Both the position numbers and the translations under genes were made by a program. A stretch of DNA of 64,000 bases from Sipunculus nudus (Eukaryota; Annelida; Sipuncula; Golfingiida; Sipunculidae), in NCBI GenBank assembly GCA_026874595.1, contig CM049322.1:3273900-3337899 (forward strand), written 5' to 3'. Shown piece by piece: positions 36,001-50,285 of this stretch. A model generated the notes under the pieces. That model did no database searches and was not told where the DNA came from. It was given only the letters and a program-made list of their open reading frames with translations. Position 1 is the first letter of the stretch; every line of letters begins with the position of its first letter.

Positions 36001-39000
36001 AGTGTTATGAAGAAGTCATTGTGATGAAGTTAGTGTTATGATGATATCATTGAGATGAAGTTAGTGTGATGATGATATCATTGAGATGAAGTTAGTGTGA
36101 TGATGATATCATTAAGATGAAGTCAGTGTTATGATGATGTCATTGTGATGAAATTAGTGTTATGATGATATCATTGAGATGAAGTTAGTGTGATGATGAT
36201 ATCATTGAAATGACGTTAGTGTGATGATGATATCATTAAGATGAAGTCAGTGTTATGATGATGTCATTGTGATGAAATGAGTGTTATGATGATGTCATTG
36301 TGATGAAATGAGTGTTATGATGATGTCATTGTGATGAAATTAGTGTTATGATGATGTTTTTTTGATGAAGTTAGTGTTAGGAAGAAGTCATTGTGATGAA
36401 ATTAGTGTTATGATGATGTCATTGAGATGAAGTTAGTGTGATGATGATATCATTGAGATGACGTTAGTGTGATGATGATATCATTAAGATGAAGTTAGTG
36501 TGATGATGATATCATTAAGATGGAGTCAGTGTTATGATGATTTCATTGTGATGAAATTAGTGTTATGAAGAAGTCATTGTGATGAAGTTAGTGTTATGAT
36601 GATATCATTGAGATGAAGTTAGTGTGATGATGATATCATTGAGATGAAGTTAGTGTGATGATGATATCATTAAGATGAAGTCAGTGTTATGATGATGTCA
36701 TTGTGATGAAATCAGTGTTATGATGATGTCATTGTGATAAAGTTAGTGTTATGATGAAGTCATTGTGATGAAATTAGTGTTATGATGATATCATTGAGAT
36801 GAAGTTAGTGTGATGATGATATCATTGAAATGACGTTAGTGTGATGATGATATCATTAAGATGAAGTCATTGTTATGATGATGTCATTGTGATGAAATGA
36901 GTGTTATGATGATGTCATTGTGATGAAGTCAGTGTTATGATGATGTCATTGTGATGAAGTTAGTGTTATGATGATGTCATTGTGATGAAGTTAGTGTTAT
37001 GAAGAAGTCATTGTGATGAAATTAGTGTTATGATGATGTCATTGTGATGAAATTAGTGTTATGATGATGTCATTGTGATGAAGTTAGTGTTATGAAGAAG
37101 TCATTGTGATGAAATAAGTGTTATGATGATGTCATTGTGAGGAAGTAAGTGTTATGAAGAAGTCATTGTGATGAAGTTAGTGTTATGATGAAGTCATTGT
37201 GATGAAATTAGTGTTATGATGATATCATTGAGATGAAGTTAGTGTGATGATGATATCATTGAAATGACGTTAGTGTGATGATGATATCATTAAGATGAAG
37301 TCAGTGTTATGATGAGGTCATTGTGATGGAATGAGTGTTATGATGATGTCATTGTGATGAGTCAGTGTTATGATGATGTCATTGTGATGAAGTTAGTGTT
37401 ATGATGATGTCATTGTGATGAAGTTAGTGTTATGAAGACTTCATTGTGATGAAATTAGTGTTATGATGATGTCATTGTGATGAAATTAGTGTTATGATGA
37501 TGTCATTGTGATGAAGTTAGTGTTATGATGATGTCATTGTGATGAAATTAGTGTTATGATGATGTCATTGTGATGAAGTAAGTGTTATGATGATATCATT
37601 GAGATTAAGTTAGTGTGATGATGATATTGTTAAGATGAAGTCAGTGTTATGATGATGTCATTGTGATGAAATCCGTGTTATGATGATGTCATTGTGATGA
37701 AGGTACTGTTATGATGAAGTCATTGTGATGAAATTAGTGTTATGATGATGTCATTGTGATGAAATTAGTGTTATGATGGTATCATTGAGATGAAGTTAGT
37801 GTGATGATGATATCATTGAGATGACGTTAGTGTGATGATGATATCATTAAGATGAAGTCAGTGTTATTATGATGTCATTGTGATGAAATGAGTGTTATGA
37901 TGATGTCATTGTGATGAAGTCAGTGTTATGATGATGTCATTGTAATGAAGTCAGTGTTATGAAGATGTCATTGTGATGAAATTAGTGTTATGAAGATGTC
38001 ACTGTGATGAAGTTAGTGTTATGATGATGTCATTGTGATGAAGTTAGTGTTATAATGATGTCATTGTGATGAAGTTAGTGTTATGATGATTTCATTGTGA
38101 TGAAGTTAGTGTTATGATGATATCATTGAGATGAAGTTAGTGTGATGATGATATCATTGAGATGACGTTAGTGTGATGATGATGTCATTAAGATGAAGTC
38201 AGTGTTATGATGATGTCATTGTGATGAAATGAGTTATGATGATGTCATTGTGATGAAGTCACTGATATGATGATGTCATTGTGATGAAGTCAGTGTTATG
38301 AAGATGTCATTGTGATGAAATTAGTGTTATGAAGATGTCACTGTGATGAAGTTAGTGTTATGATGATGTCATTGTGATGAAGTTAGTGTTATATAATGAT
38401 GTCATTGTGATGAAGTTAGTGTTATGATGATTTCATTGTGATGAAGTTAGTGTTATGATGATGTCATTGTGATGAAGTTAGTGTTACGATGAAGTCATTG
38501 TGAAGAAGTATGTTATAAAGAAGTCATTGTGATGAAGTTAGTGTTATGATGATGTCATTGTGATGAAGTTAGTGTTATGAAGAAGTCATTGTCATGAAGT
38601 TAGTGGTATGATGATGTCATTGTGATGAAGTTAGTGTTATGATGATATAATTGAGATGAAGTTACTGTGATGATAATATCATTAAGATGAAGTCAGTGTT
38701 ATGATGATGTCATTGTGATGAAATTAGTGTTATGATGATGTCATTGTGATGAAGTTAGTGTTATGAAGAAGTCAATTTGATGAAGGTAGTGTGATGATGA
38801 TATCATTGAGATGAAGTTAGTGTGATGATGATATCATTGAGATGAAGTTAGTGTGAAGATATCATTAAGATGAAGTCAGTGTTATGCTGATGTCATTGTG
38901 ATAAAATGAGTGTTATGATGATGTCATTGTGATGAAGTTAGTGTTATGAAGAAGTCATTGTGATGAAATTAGTGTTTTGATGAAGTCATTGTGATGAAGT

Positions 39001-39753
39001 TTGTGTTATGAAGAAGTCATTGTGATGAAATTAGTGTTATGATGATGTCATTGTGATGAAGTTAGTGTTATGATGATGTCATTGTGATGAAGTTAGTGTT
39101 ATGATGATGTCATTGTGATGATGTTAGTGTTATGATGATGTCATTGTGATGAAGTTAGTGTTATGATGATGTCATTGTGATGAAGCTAGTGTTATGAAGA
39201 AGTCATTGTGATGAAATTAGTGTTATGATGATGTCATTGTGATGAAGTTAGTGTTATGATGATGTCATTGTGATGAAGTAAGTGTTATGAAGAAGTCATT
39301 GTGATGAAGTTAGTGTTATGAAGAAGTCATTGTGATGAAGTTAGTGTTATGATGATGTCATTGTGATGAAGTTTGTGTTATGAAGAAGTCATTGTGATGA
39401 AGTTAGTGTAATGATGATATCATTGTGATGAAGTTAGTGTTATGAAGAAATCATTGTGATGAAGTTAGTGTTATGAAGAAGTCATTGTGATGAAATTAGT
39501 GTTATGATGATGTCATTGTGATGAAGTTAGTGTTATGAAGAAGTCATTGTGATGAAGTTAGTTTTATGAAGAAGTCATTGTGATGTAGTTATGATGATGC
39601 TTGACAGGAGGTGACCAGTATTAAGTAGGTATAAGTTCAGGTGTGCTATGATGATTCTGATAGTGGGCCATAGAAAAGGGGGGGGGGGGGGGTGGCTTAT
39701 CTTGTACGAAAGTTTTGATGTTTGATTTTGGGCAGAATAAAGTAACATACTTC

Positions 39754-39837
<84 letters not shown>

Positions 39838-41046
39838 TGGCCCAGATTAGAATCTGGCCCAATTTAAAACTGGACCAGCCCAGATCAAAATTTTGATTTG
39901 GACCAGCCCAGATCAAAATTCTAATCTAAGCCAGACTAGTTTTAAACTGGGCCAGCCTAGATTAAAATTTTGATCTGGGCTGGTCCAGATTAAAATCCTG
40001 TGGTGAAGCCTTCAGGATTTAAATCTGGTCTGGACTGATTTAAAACTGGGCCAGCCCAGATTAGAATTTTGATCTGGGCCGGTCAGGTTAACAATCCTGT
40101 GATGGACTGATTTTAAACTAGACCAGCCCAGATGAGTATCCTTATCTATTCCTAGGCTGGCTTCAATTACACTATATTTAACCAGCTGGCCTTTCATCAA
40201 ATCAAAGAATTTGTAAAACATTTTAAGACTGTAAGTCAATAATAATTAATATTTAATGAATTTATTTCATATTCTTTGAAAATAGCATTTGTTCGATCCT
40301 GTCATATTAATTTTGTAATATGACCTTTTATTTAAAATGTCTAATATATAATTATAAGATAATCATGTTAAACATTGGTATTTTACAGCTAAAAACCACA
40401 AATATAGCTTGCAGAACATTGGCATTAATTCACCAAACTAAAACCAATTTTAATCAATAATAATTAATATATATGTTACTCAATGTTAAGCGTGTGATCC
40501 AAGATCTGTAAATTCACAATTTTATTCGTTATGTTATTTATCATTTATGTGTTTTGTGCCCTTCAAAATTGTGCATCTGGAATAAATGTTTACTGTATTA
40601 TCTGATTAAAGATGATAAAAATCAAGCTAGCCTAAGATTAGATTAGGATTCTGATCTGGTTAGGTTTAAAATCAGTCCACCACAGGATTGTAATCTTGAC
40701 TAGCCCAGATTGAAATTTTGATCTGGGCCAGCCCAGTTTAAAATCAGTCTACCACAGGATAATAAACTTAACCAGCCCAGATCAAAATTCTAATCTGGGC
40801 CTGCCCAGTATAAAATCAGTCCAGACCAGATTTAAATCCTGAAGTCTTCACCACAGGATTTTAATCTGGACCGGCCCAGATCAAAATTTTAATCTTGGCT
40901 GGCCCAGTTTAAAACTGGTCTGGCCCAGATTAGAATTTTGACCTGGGCCGGTCCAAATCAAAATTTTGATCTGGGCTGGCCCAGTTTTAAATTTGGCCAG
41001 ATTCTTATCTGGGCCTCGAAATATATATATATATATATATACATAC

Positions 41047-41085
<39 letters not shown>

Positions 41086-44000
41086 CATATATATATACAT
41101 ATATATATATATCTGACGGCTAAAGGTTGCATTATTTATATTAACTAATAAATTAAATTAAGAGAACTGATTTCAATTTGATTTTGATATGAGATTCAAT
41201 GTCAACATATATGTTTGTGTATAAATGGACATTGGTTATGCTTGTGTGTTTATCTTAGTTTAAGAAAATCCAGTATTAATCCAATATTCTTACCTCAGGT
41301 AACATCTCTGTATAGCTGGCCAATCGGTGATGTCTCTGCCCGTGGAGTCCATGTTTTGTACGCACCCAAACCAGGTCCACATAGATCTCGTCCATGGGGA
41401 CCGTCACGTGCTTGTCATGCCAACTCCACAGGTCTATCTTGTCATACAGCTTGAGCAGAGTATCAGCCAGGAGACGTTGCAGCTTGTTTCTTTGGGGGCG
41501 CTGGACCTCGGCAATATCTAAACAGAAAACAAGACAGTCAGAGACAGCCAGCCTGTCCAGTGACTTCCAGAATCCGGATTGCACCCCTTCTGGGCGTGAG
41601 TTAAAATCCGCACCCCAATTTCGGTATTGATTGAATAAGGATGACAATGAATAGATAAGAAGTAGGAGTTCCTTGTCCATAAATACAGATACAAGGACAG
41701 ATATGTCTGATAATGGTATTTTCGTCCGCCCTCCGGTTGGTGAGGGTGATAAGTGTATTTACAGAAGGTAATCATGCTGCATAATAACATATATTAAACT
41801 AATGAGAAATATGAGCGTGAGTGTTAATGAGAGCCCACATGTGAATGGACAGAAGTCACGCAGTCCAGTGCACATCGCTGTATGTTCTACTTGGAATAAA
41901 AAAGACATCATCAACTTGGTCTGCCTCAAATACATTACATCATGCTGCCATGATTGGAAACAAGTGAAAACTCAATCTTAATATAACACAGGTCTGTTGG
42001 TGTAGATTAAACCTTTTTATTTCTTTAACAGTATTTGTATAACCGGTAACCTAACTTGAATTTGCGCCATCTTAAAATATATTCCGGAGAAGCAGGATCA
42101 TTGTATATTGGTTCTCTATTATCTATCTTTACAGCCAAAGTGTCCAGGAACTTGCCTGTTTGTTGTAATGGGATGTTCTCTTCTTCTGTCGTCTTACCAG
42201 GTGTAGCTGTTCGTCTACTTCTATCCTGCTGTATTATAAGAAATACCTTAACAGACAGATGTTTGTAACTTGTTCACTTAATAAAGGCATAACCTTTTTT
42301 ACATTATAATGTACCACATCTAACATTATGCTTACACTGAATATGTTTCCAAGACTCACCCTCTTCCGTCTATGTAATAACACACCGACCAGGATACCAA
42401 CAAGGAACACCACAGCAGCTCCAACAGAACAGCTCACAATCAACGTTGTTCCATATGTTGTCTTGTTTTTGGCTTTTATATCTGCACCTAAAACATCAAT
42501 ATTTTGTAAATAGTTTCCCTATACTTACTTACTGCATACTGTCTGTGATGTTGCACAAAAGTACAGGAAAAAGTATTCTAACTTTAAGAGAAGGTTCGGA
42601 TATTTATTTTTAGCAGCGATATGAAGTAATATCTGACACCCTATATAGAAGACATCAAATCTGACGGGTTATCAAATTGGTTTAAATAGTTTTACAGACC
42701 AGATAAATGTCCATGTTCTAATTAATTAGCTATGAATGGAGTAAATAACAATGGACATGCGTCTTGCCAGAGCAAATTGATCAGATGTACATACTCTCAG
42801 TAAACATTGGTATCATACGATGTACAAGCATTTAATTATACGGAGATCTCTATTCAAGAATTTCAGACAAAAATGTATTCTTTTCAAATCGCTCGCTATG
42901 GAGTGTCGTCTTGATAAAGTTGGAATTTACCCGTTTGCAGGTTTACACACGCAAATGTGTGATCAGAATGACAAGGCGTCGGTTCGAATATCATTGATGA
43001 TTGTTGTATCGTGAACTGTCCACAGCGCCCGGTGTCTTTTATTTGATGAGGGTCCCAGTTTCGGTATATCCTATCAACTGCAAATAGCCCAACCATTCTA
43101 AAAGTTAACCTTTGCCATAATGAACACAGGGATAGTTATTTCTACCACACAAATACCTCCTAGGATAATAGTGTACACAACATATGTCTTTAGTTAATAG
43201 TTTAATAAGACACCAATTTGAATAATGTTCCGAACCTCGCCCCCCCCCCCCCCCCTTTTACGGGTTAAGGTTCAAACGTGACTTTATTGTAAAGAATATA
43301 TGAATAAACTTTTTTAATGATACAAACCTGGTGCGTCAGTGTCATCCAACCATTCCTCTTTCCTTAATCCAACCCAGAATCTGTCACAGGTCCACTGATC
43401 ATGATGTTTCGCTAGTTCTTCAGTTGTATCCCTGTGTTTGAGCAGAGCCATGGACAACCCCTTGATGTGACAGTAGGCCCTGGCCTCATGCCAAGTCAGC
43501 CGCTCACAGTAGTGCATGTAGCAGAAACCGTTATGTTCCCTGCCATTATGTCTTCTATAGAATTCATGGCAAACACCTGCAACACAGCAGCGTTCATATG
43601 TTGCCTCCGTTGGTCACGTGTTTGACTTTAACCTTGCTATACTGCCAGATGTGACGGTACACCTAGGACTCCCACAAATTCAACACTTCATAGAAATGCA
43701 TGTTGCAGAAACAATTGTCTTCCCATCCAATCCATCTCCGTTAACAAATCAATGAATATACAGTTTTAACCATTTATACCTTAAAATTATATATATTATT
43801 AATTCGGCATCGCTCTTTTCATCACAATACGGTATCCAACCTCTTTTGTATTATATCTTAAAATTCATAATGTTATTGATAAATAGCTTTTGGTTTAACA
43901 ACAACAAAAATGACAAATTCAAACCAACCACCTCTAAAGACTAAGTTTTTTTTACACTGTGACAAACAACCTGAGCTTTCTAAACATATCAAAGTTAAAC

Positions 44001-44329
44001 CTTTCATCTCGCAAATGCTTCCTGCAGTGGTATCAGAGCATCGTCCTGGTTCCAGGCGCAGCGTTTTCGGATTAAACCAGACACATGTTTTATTGAGATG
44101 AATGTCCTCCAGGAAACCTACAAAATCCCAAACCTGGCATTATTCGGAATCCAGTGAAATGGTTCGCAATATTAATATGTGTCTGTGTAATAAGACCCCA
44201 TTTTTTAGACCCCATTTTCTTTTATTCAGGTCAGTGTAACTAATGTGAATGCTTTTGATTATCTTCAAATAGGCTTAATAAATAGTTGTTCTTATAAGAC
44301 ATGTGGTCTTTAAAACATATTTCACTGTA

Positions 44330-44384
<55 letters not shown>

Positions 44385-46386
44385 AAGGCCCAGATTGCGA
44401 TCTGGACAGATCTTAGACCTGTCCAGCCCAAATTGCGATCGCAGTTCAGGCCGGCCCAAACTGCGATCGCAATCCAGGCTGGCCAGATCTTAGATCTGTC
44501 CAGCCTATATTGCGATCGCAGTTTAGTCCGGCCCAGATTGTGATCTTGTCTTTCTTGCTTCAGGATCGCAATCTGGACTGGACAGATCTAAGATCTGTCC
44601 AGTCAAGATTGCGATCATAAACTTGACCAGCCCATATTGCGATCCATGCGATCCAAGTGTTTCAGCTTGTTAATTTAAAGTTATTTTAAAATTTAAAAAA
44701 GTAAAATATGTCAAAATTGTTAAATTTTACTCCAACAAGTTCTGATTAAATATGTCAATATGCTTCACTAATAATATTAAGACTCGTGGCTGTATCAGCT
44801 GTCACAAGACTATGTAAATAATCAAAATCTGTATTGCTGGTTCCTCAATTTATGTTAATAAAATTAAACTTGCCCATCTCTAGTTTTCTCCTTGTACAAT
44901 TTATAGGGTGTTCTTATGCTTGAGTTATTTTTTATTCTTATAATGGTTTCATAGCTGAGAATTCTTTTAAATTTTTTTTACATTTTTTTAAATAAAAATA
45001 TTTAAATATGATAAAAAATCAGATCTTAGACAAGTTCTCTTTATGATTTCTGTAATGTTGATAATTGTCATAAGACTTTTGCTATGTCTAGTGCTTAGAT
45101 TGATGTGAAAGTAGTCCAAAGTGAATATAATAGTTTTATGTTTAAATATAAATTAAAGCCATAAAACCAGGTACTTATGATCATTATGATCATACTTATG
45201 ATCAATTTGTGAAATTTGTAAATTCTGGATTCTCAAGAACTTTGTTTTGCTGTAACTGAATAAATACCAGACATGATTAGAATACTTTGCAAATTTATTT
45301 GAATGCGAATATGAATATATGTACTCCATAATTTCATGCATAGAAATAGGAATACAGGTGTTAATGGAAGTATTTGAATACAGATGCAAATACTTTCAAA
45401 ATGTAATCATGAATGTATTCATGAATATATTCTATAATATTATTTTAATAATCATTTATTTCAAATATATTATTAAAAAATCTTTTCATATGATGCTGTT
45501 ATTTTTTTTTAATTTAAATTATATTTGACACAATATTTGTTATTAATTTATAATAAATAGTTATATTATTTAAGTTTTATTCTTGGGTAGGAATAACCAG
45601 TAATTATTAAATAAAAGTTCTCATTTGTAAAAATCAGAATTACCATGACTGATAATGGACAGTTTTTTTTTTCAAATAATTCTACTGCAATGTAGATAAA
45701 GTTATATGGCCAAGTCCAAACCTATGTGAAAACAGCACACCATTTCCAGCTGTATATAAAATAAATGACATCAATCCTCTTCCCTGTCTCCAAGGATATT
45801 ATCATAATCTTACATAACTTGAGTTAAACACCATCAGCTCATAATGCAGCTTATATTACCACACAAAACCTGCACTTGCCTACCTCCTCTTCCAAATCAT
45901 ATTTTGTGAGCATATAAAACCCATGGGTTCCTTGTTACCTTTTTTCAACAACCATGCAATACTAAATGAGTTGGTGAAACATCCCATGTTTCACTCCTGT
46001 GATATGAAGGAGTGAGAATTGCCTTTCTGTATTATAATTGTATTTATTATTGGAAAATGGTAAAATGCAATACCAAATGAGTTGGTAAAACAACCAATGT
46101 TTCACTCCTGTGATCGTAAAAGCATGGATCGCAATATGGGCTGGTCAAGTTTAGGATCGCAATCTCGGCTGGACTGATCTTAGATCTGTCCAGACCAGAT
46201 TGCAATCCTGAAGCAAGAAAGACAGGATCGCAGTCTGGGCCGGACTAAACTGCGATCGCAATCTAGGCTGGACGGATTTAAGATCTGGCCAGCCTGGATT
46301 ACGATCGCAGTTTGGGCCGGCCTGAACTGCGATCGCAATTTGGGCTGGACAGATCTAAGATCCGTCCAGATCGCGATCTGGGCCTT

Positions 46387-46424
<38 letters not shown>

Positions 46425-49400
46425 TAAGTCCAGTGAGCTGTAGCGAGCGTCATATTCCATAAAGTTATATGCATTGGGCTTCTAGTATAGTTCAAATTAA
46501 AATATTTATATGCCACAATTGGACCCCTAAAACGTCAGAATTACATAATCTTCAACATACGACATTTTATATAACACATAACATGATTTTACATATTTCA
46601 TAGTTTAATATTGTTTATTATTGTTTTACATATTACTTGGTTTAACATTGTTAACAACAATATCCCCATGACCATACGTCGTTTACCTTCTCGCTCTCCA
46701 TCAGTCCATCTCCACTGGTCCATGTTTCTTCTTCTCAGGTTCACCCACGTTGACGTCATGTTGTACCGACTCATATACTCCAGGACCTGACTCATTTCAC
46801 TTTTATTCCCAAACGACCCCAGTTTACCACCGTTTGTTATGCAGCAGTGTTCAGCATGGGACCACGTCTCTGCTCCATCACAGCCATGATCAGCAGACGC
46901 AGGATCTGATATGACAAAAATATCTCTGAACATTCAAATCTCGGGAGTACTTCAATCAATGAAAAAAATATTGGGTTACTGATGTGCATCCAGGATTTTG
47001 CAAAGGGGAGGGTCCAATCCATGTAAAATAACAAAGAAACCTAAAAATGTATACTGGTCCAGAAAGGGAGGGGCAAAGACCCTTAAAATAGGTTTATAAC
47101 CCGGACAGAAAGGTTGTTGCGGCTTTAAAAGGAGGAGCCCGTATCCCCTTGAACCCTCATTTTGATCTGCCGATGGCTTTAGCTACCATTTGTGCAAAAC
47201 CAGCATAACAGGGCGTTGTAACGGGGTGATCGGTAAGCTATAGTATAGAGCTGACGGCCTGTAAATTAAATACCATGGATGAGTCTCTAAACGAATTAAT
47301 GACAATTTCTTCAACAGAAGCGCTGCATAATACCAAGCAGGGATAAGTTTGGTCGTATAAGAGCATAACGGCGCCTATCAAGTATTATCTAGAATACCGG
47401 CTTCTGTGGCTCGGGAGTAGAGCGCACGACTCAAAGCCGGGAGATCGTGAGTTCGAATCACAGACAAGGCAGTGAGCTTTTTCACGTCGCCCCTAACCAG
47501 GGTAGCTGGCTTAATGCAGAGACTGTGCCAAATAGTTATGTTTCACCCACAAACGAGTGCGCCTTTCGGGGGTTCCTTTGTGTTTTGACCTAACAATGGG
47601 ATGACACACAGCCAGGGCCCGCATGAGTGGTAAACCGAGTCTCGTTGCCCCAGGAAAACCGGGTATAAGCCCCCGTCATGTACTCTGAAACCGGAATGGA
47701 ACTCTATACTAATACTAAATCTATACTTATAGTCTAAAGTAATGGTTAAGAAAGCATTAAAATGTGGATGCGGTAACCTCCACCAAACATACTGTGGGTT
47801 TATCTGCGTATCTGTGGGTTCAGTGACTGGAGGACAATGAGTTCCTTAAGATGTTTGCGAGTGACGTGATAGAAGGTTCATGAAGGTCCGCATCAGCCCT
47901 GCAAAGGAATTATGGTGAAATGTAAATTTAGTAATCTTGATAACCTGGTTCATTCTAACTGTATAATAAGAACATTTGAAATGGCAATGTGCCAAGACTA
48001 TTTCATTATGAGGGGACCGGACTGTTGAAGTATGTATACGTATATTTAACAATATAAGACACTAACGTTAGCATATAGGAAAGCCCGGTTTGTTCTAGCT
48101 GGAATAATTGATTAAACAGTTACACATATTTTTTAAAAGCCTGCTGCAGATAATAGGTTCAGGTGAGCTGTATGTAGCAAACCATTCGCAGAATGTAAAT
48201 GATCGATATTTAAGGACAGTTTTAGATCATATATATGAAGAATATACGGCAGAACGTTTCAAAGGAAAATAGAAAAACATAGCGATCAATCGTTTTTGTC
48301 TTTTTAGGATGGCATACACGTTGCGATCCGATTCAACTCAACAGGTGAATACTGTTTAGTTGAGTTATGTCGGGTCGGAATTTCAGCGTCGGCAGTACTC
48401 AGTTTTTTTTTTGTTTCGGGCAGTGTCAGAGAAAAATCGCGTCCCGTTGAGTCGCGGCCTTCAGAAGCACAGTCAGCAACCAATCAGAGCAACGTCTCAG
48501 ACTACATGAGTACCTCGATATTGTGATCCTCTGGGCCAAAATCATATGTTGTGAGACAATATTATGTTACATTAGAACTGTGCGCGCATTATAGTATACA
48601 GGAACAGATCTGTATAGCCAGTGTTCCAAGTGCAATGGCAGCATAATATCAATATGCTTCATGTTCTCGGATGCAAAATATATAAAATATTGAGACCTCA
48701 AATCATGTGAAAAAAAAATTATTCAGCTATGGGATGGGGAAAATAGAAAGGGTGTGATATAGATATATACATGTACACTAGTTAATACATTGACATTTTA
48801 TAAATGAATTTGTTTTCATATGGCACAAGCTTTTCTTAATTTTGTTAATTTGAAAGTACCGCCTTAGCTTTCGATCCAGTTGAGCTGAATCGGGTCTTTA
48901 GGTGTATGCACCCCAGTTGGCGTCAGGCTGCAAGGTCAATAACTTTGAGAAAATGAAGAAAGCTTCAGGAACCTGTTCAGTCCGGCCTAGTTGAGTTGAG
49001 TCGGGTCGCGATGCAAAGTATGCCAGGCCAAAGACATATAACACCTCACGGTTACCAGTAAATTATACTGAACCTATCTGACAATGGTTAAACAGATCCT
49101 ATATGACAGTGGTTAAACAGATTCTGTCTCACAATTGCTAAACAAATCCAATCTCACAAAGGTATAAACAGATTCTCCCTCACAACCGTTAGACAATTCC
49201 TATCTCACAAAGTTTGGATAAATCCCATCTCAGAACGCTTAGATCTTATCTCACAACGGTTAAACACGTCCTACCTCACAATAGTTAAGCAGTCCCTATC
49301 TCACAACGGTTAAACACGTCCTACCTCACAATAGTTAAGCAGTCCCTATCTCACAACGGTTCGACAGTTCCTACCTCACAACGGTTAGATATATCATATA

Positions 49401-50234
49401 TCACAACGGTTAGATAGATCCTCAAAATGGTTAAACGGGTCAAATAGCACTATGATTATGATTATCTAAAATATTGACGTGATTATTTCGTGGTTCTTGC
49501 CGAAAATCCCCGACACATATCGTCGAAAACCGAACAATGACGAAAATTATATGTTTAAGCAGCTCTATGAAATAAATGTATCCTATATTATACTATGCAT
49601 AAAGCATGAGTTTTATTAATGAAAAGCTGCATAGTAAAAGTAGAATGTAGGTACCGTCACCTAGGTTGCATATGAGAATGCAGCTGTCATATATATACAT
49701 ATGGAACTGGATACACGAGTCAGGTGTCATTGCCTTATACGTTAAGCAGGTCGCAACACAGAGCATATAGGACGACATGGATCGGTACGAACCGGACAGG
49801 ACTGAGAATCCTGAAGATTCCGAAACATTCTTTCCCGGTTGGGCCAAGTCTTAGAGGATTCGCAAACAGCGACCGGACCATGCATATATATATATATATA
49901 TATATTTGTCCTAGTCTGCCAACGTGTTTTTGTGTTTATCATATTTTATCACATCTATACACCTGTGGTATTTAATCACCTTCTTTATAAATACAGATTT
50001 TTATAGGACCTCACTCGATTAAAACTAGACCGTCATACTAAGCAAGGCTGGTCATATTTAATGAGAAATATCAGATTGCATAGCATTGCAAAAATGACAA
50101 ATCCTTATTTTATCAAATTGACATTTAATTATGCCGTTAGACGGTGTACATACGGTATACTGTAAACCTTACCTCATGCTATTTCTAACTAAAATACTCT
50201 ATTAAAGTGACGAATTTTGGTAGATATATATATA

Positions 50235-50285
<51 letters not shown>

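Larger units (their letters stand above)
27053..41293 (-). other. 14.2-kb repeat-filled intron between pre-NACHT and NACHT exons
   Basis: Bounded by donor GTAAGA at 41293 and acceptor TTTTCAG ending at 27053. It contains the repeats listed separately between 27.3 and 41.1 kb. About half is tandem repeat or transposable element. No coding exon is visible in it. Confidence 0.7.

Noticed and set aside
34069-39595. CRISPR-like array of short repeats
   Set aside because: Repeats are head-to-tail without unique spacers, in an intron of a eukaryotic gene.
41276-41680. 134-codon minus-strand frame as an independent gene
   Set aside because: Only 41294-41517 is coding; the rest is intron on both sides, as shown by the GTTTAG acceptor and GTAAGA donor.
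47401-47475. Functional tRNA gene
   Set aside because: Promoter boxes fit, but the cloverleaf cannot be completed by eye and a SINE body and tail follow.
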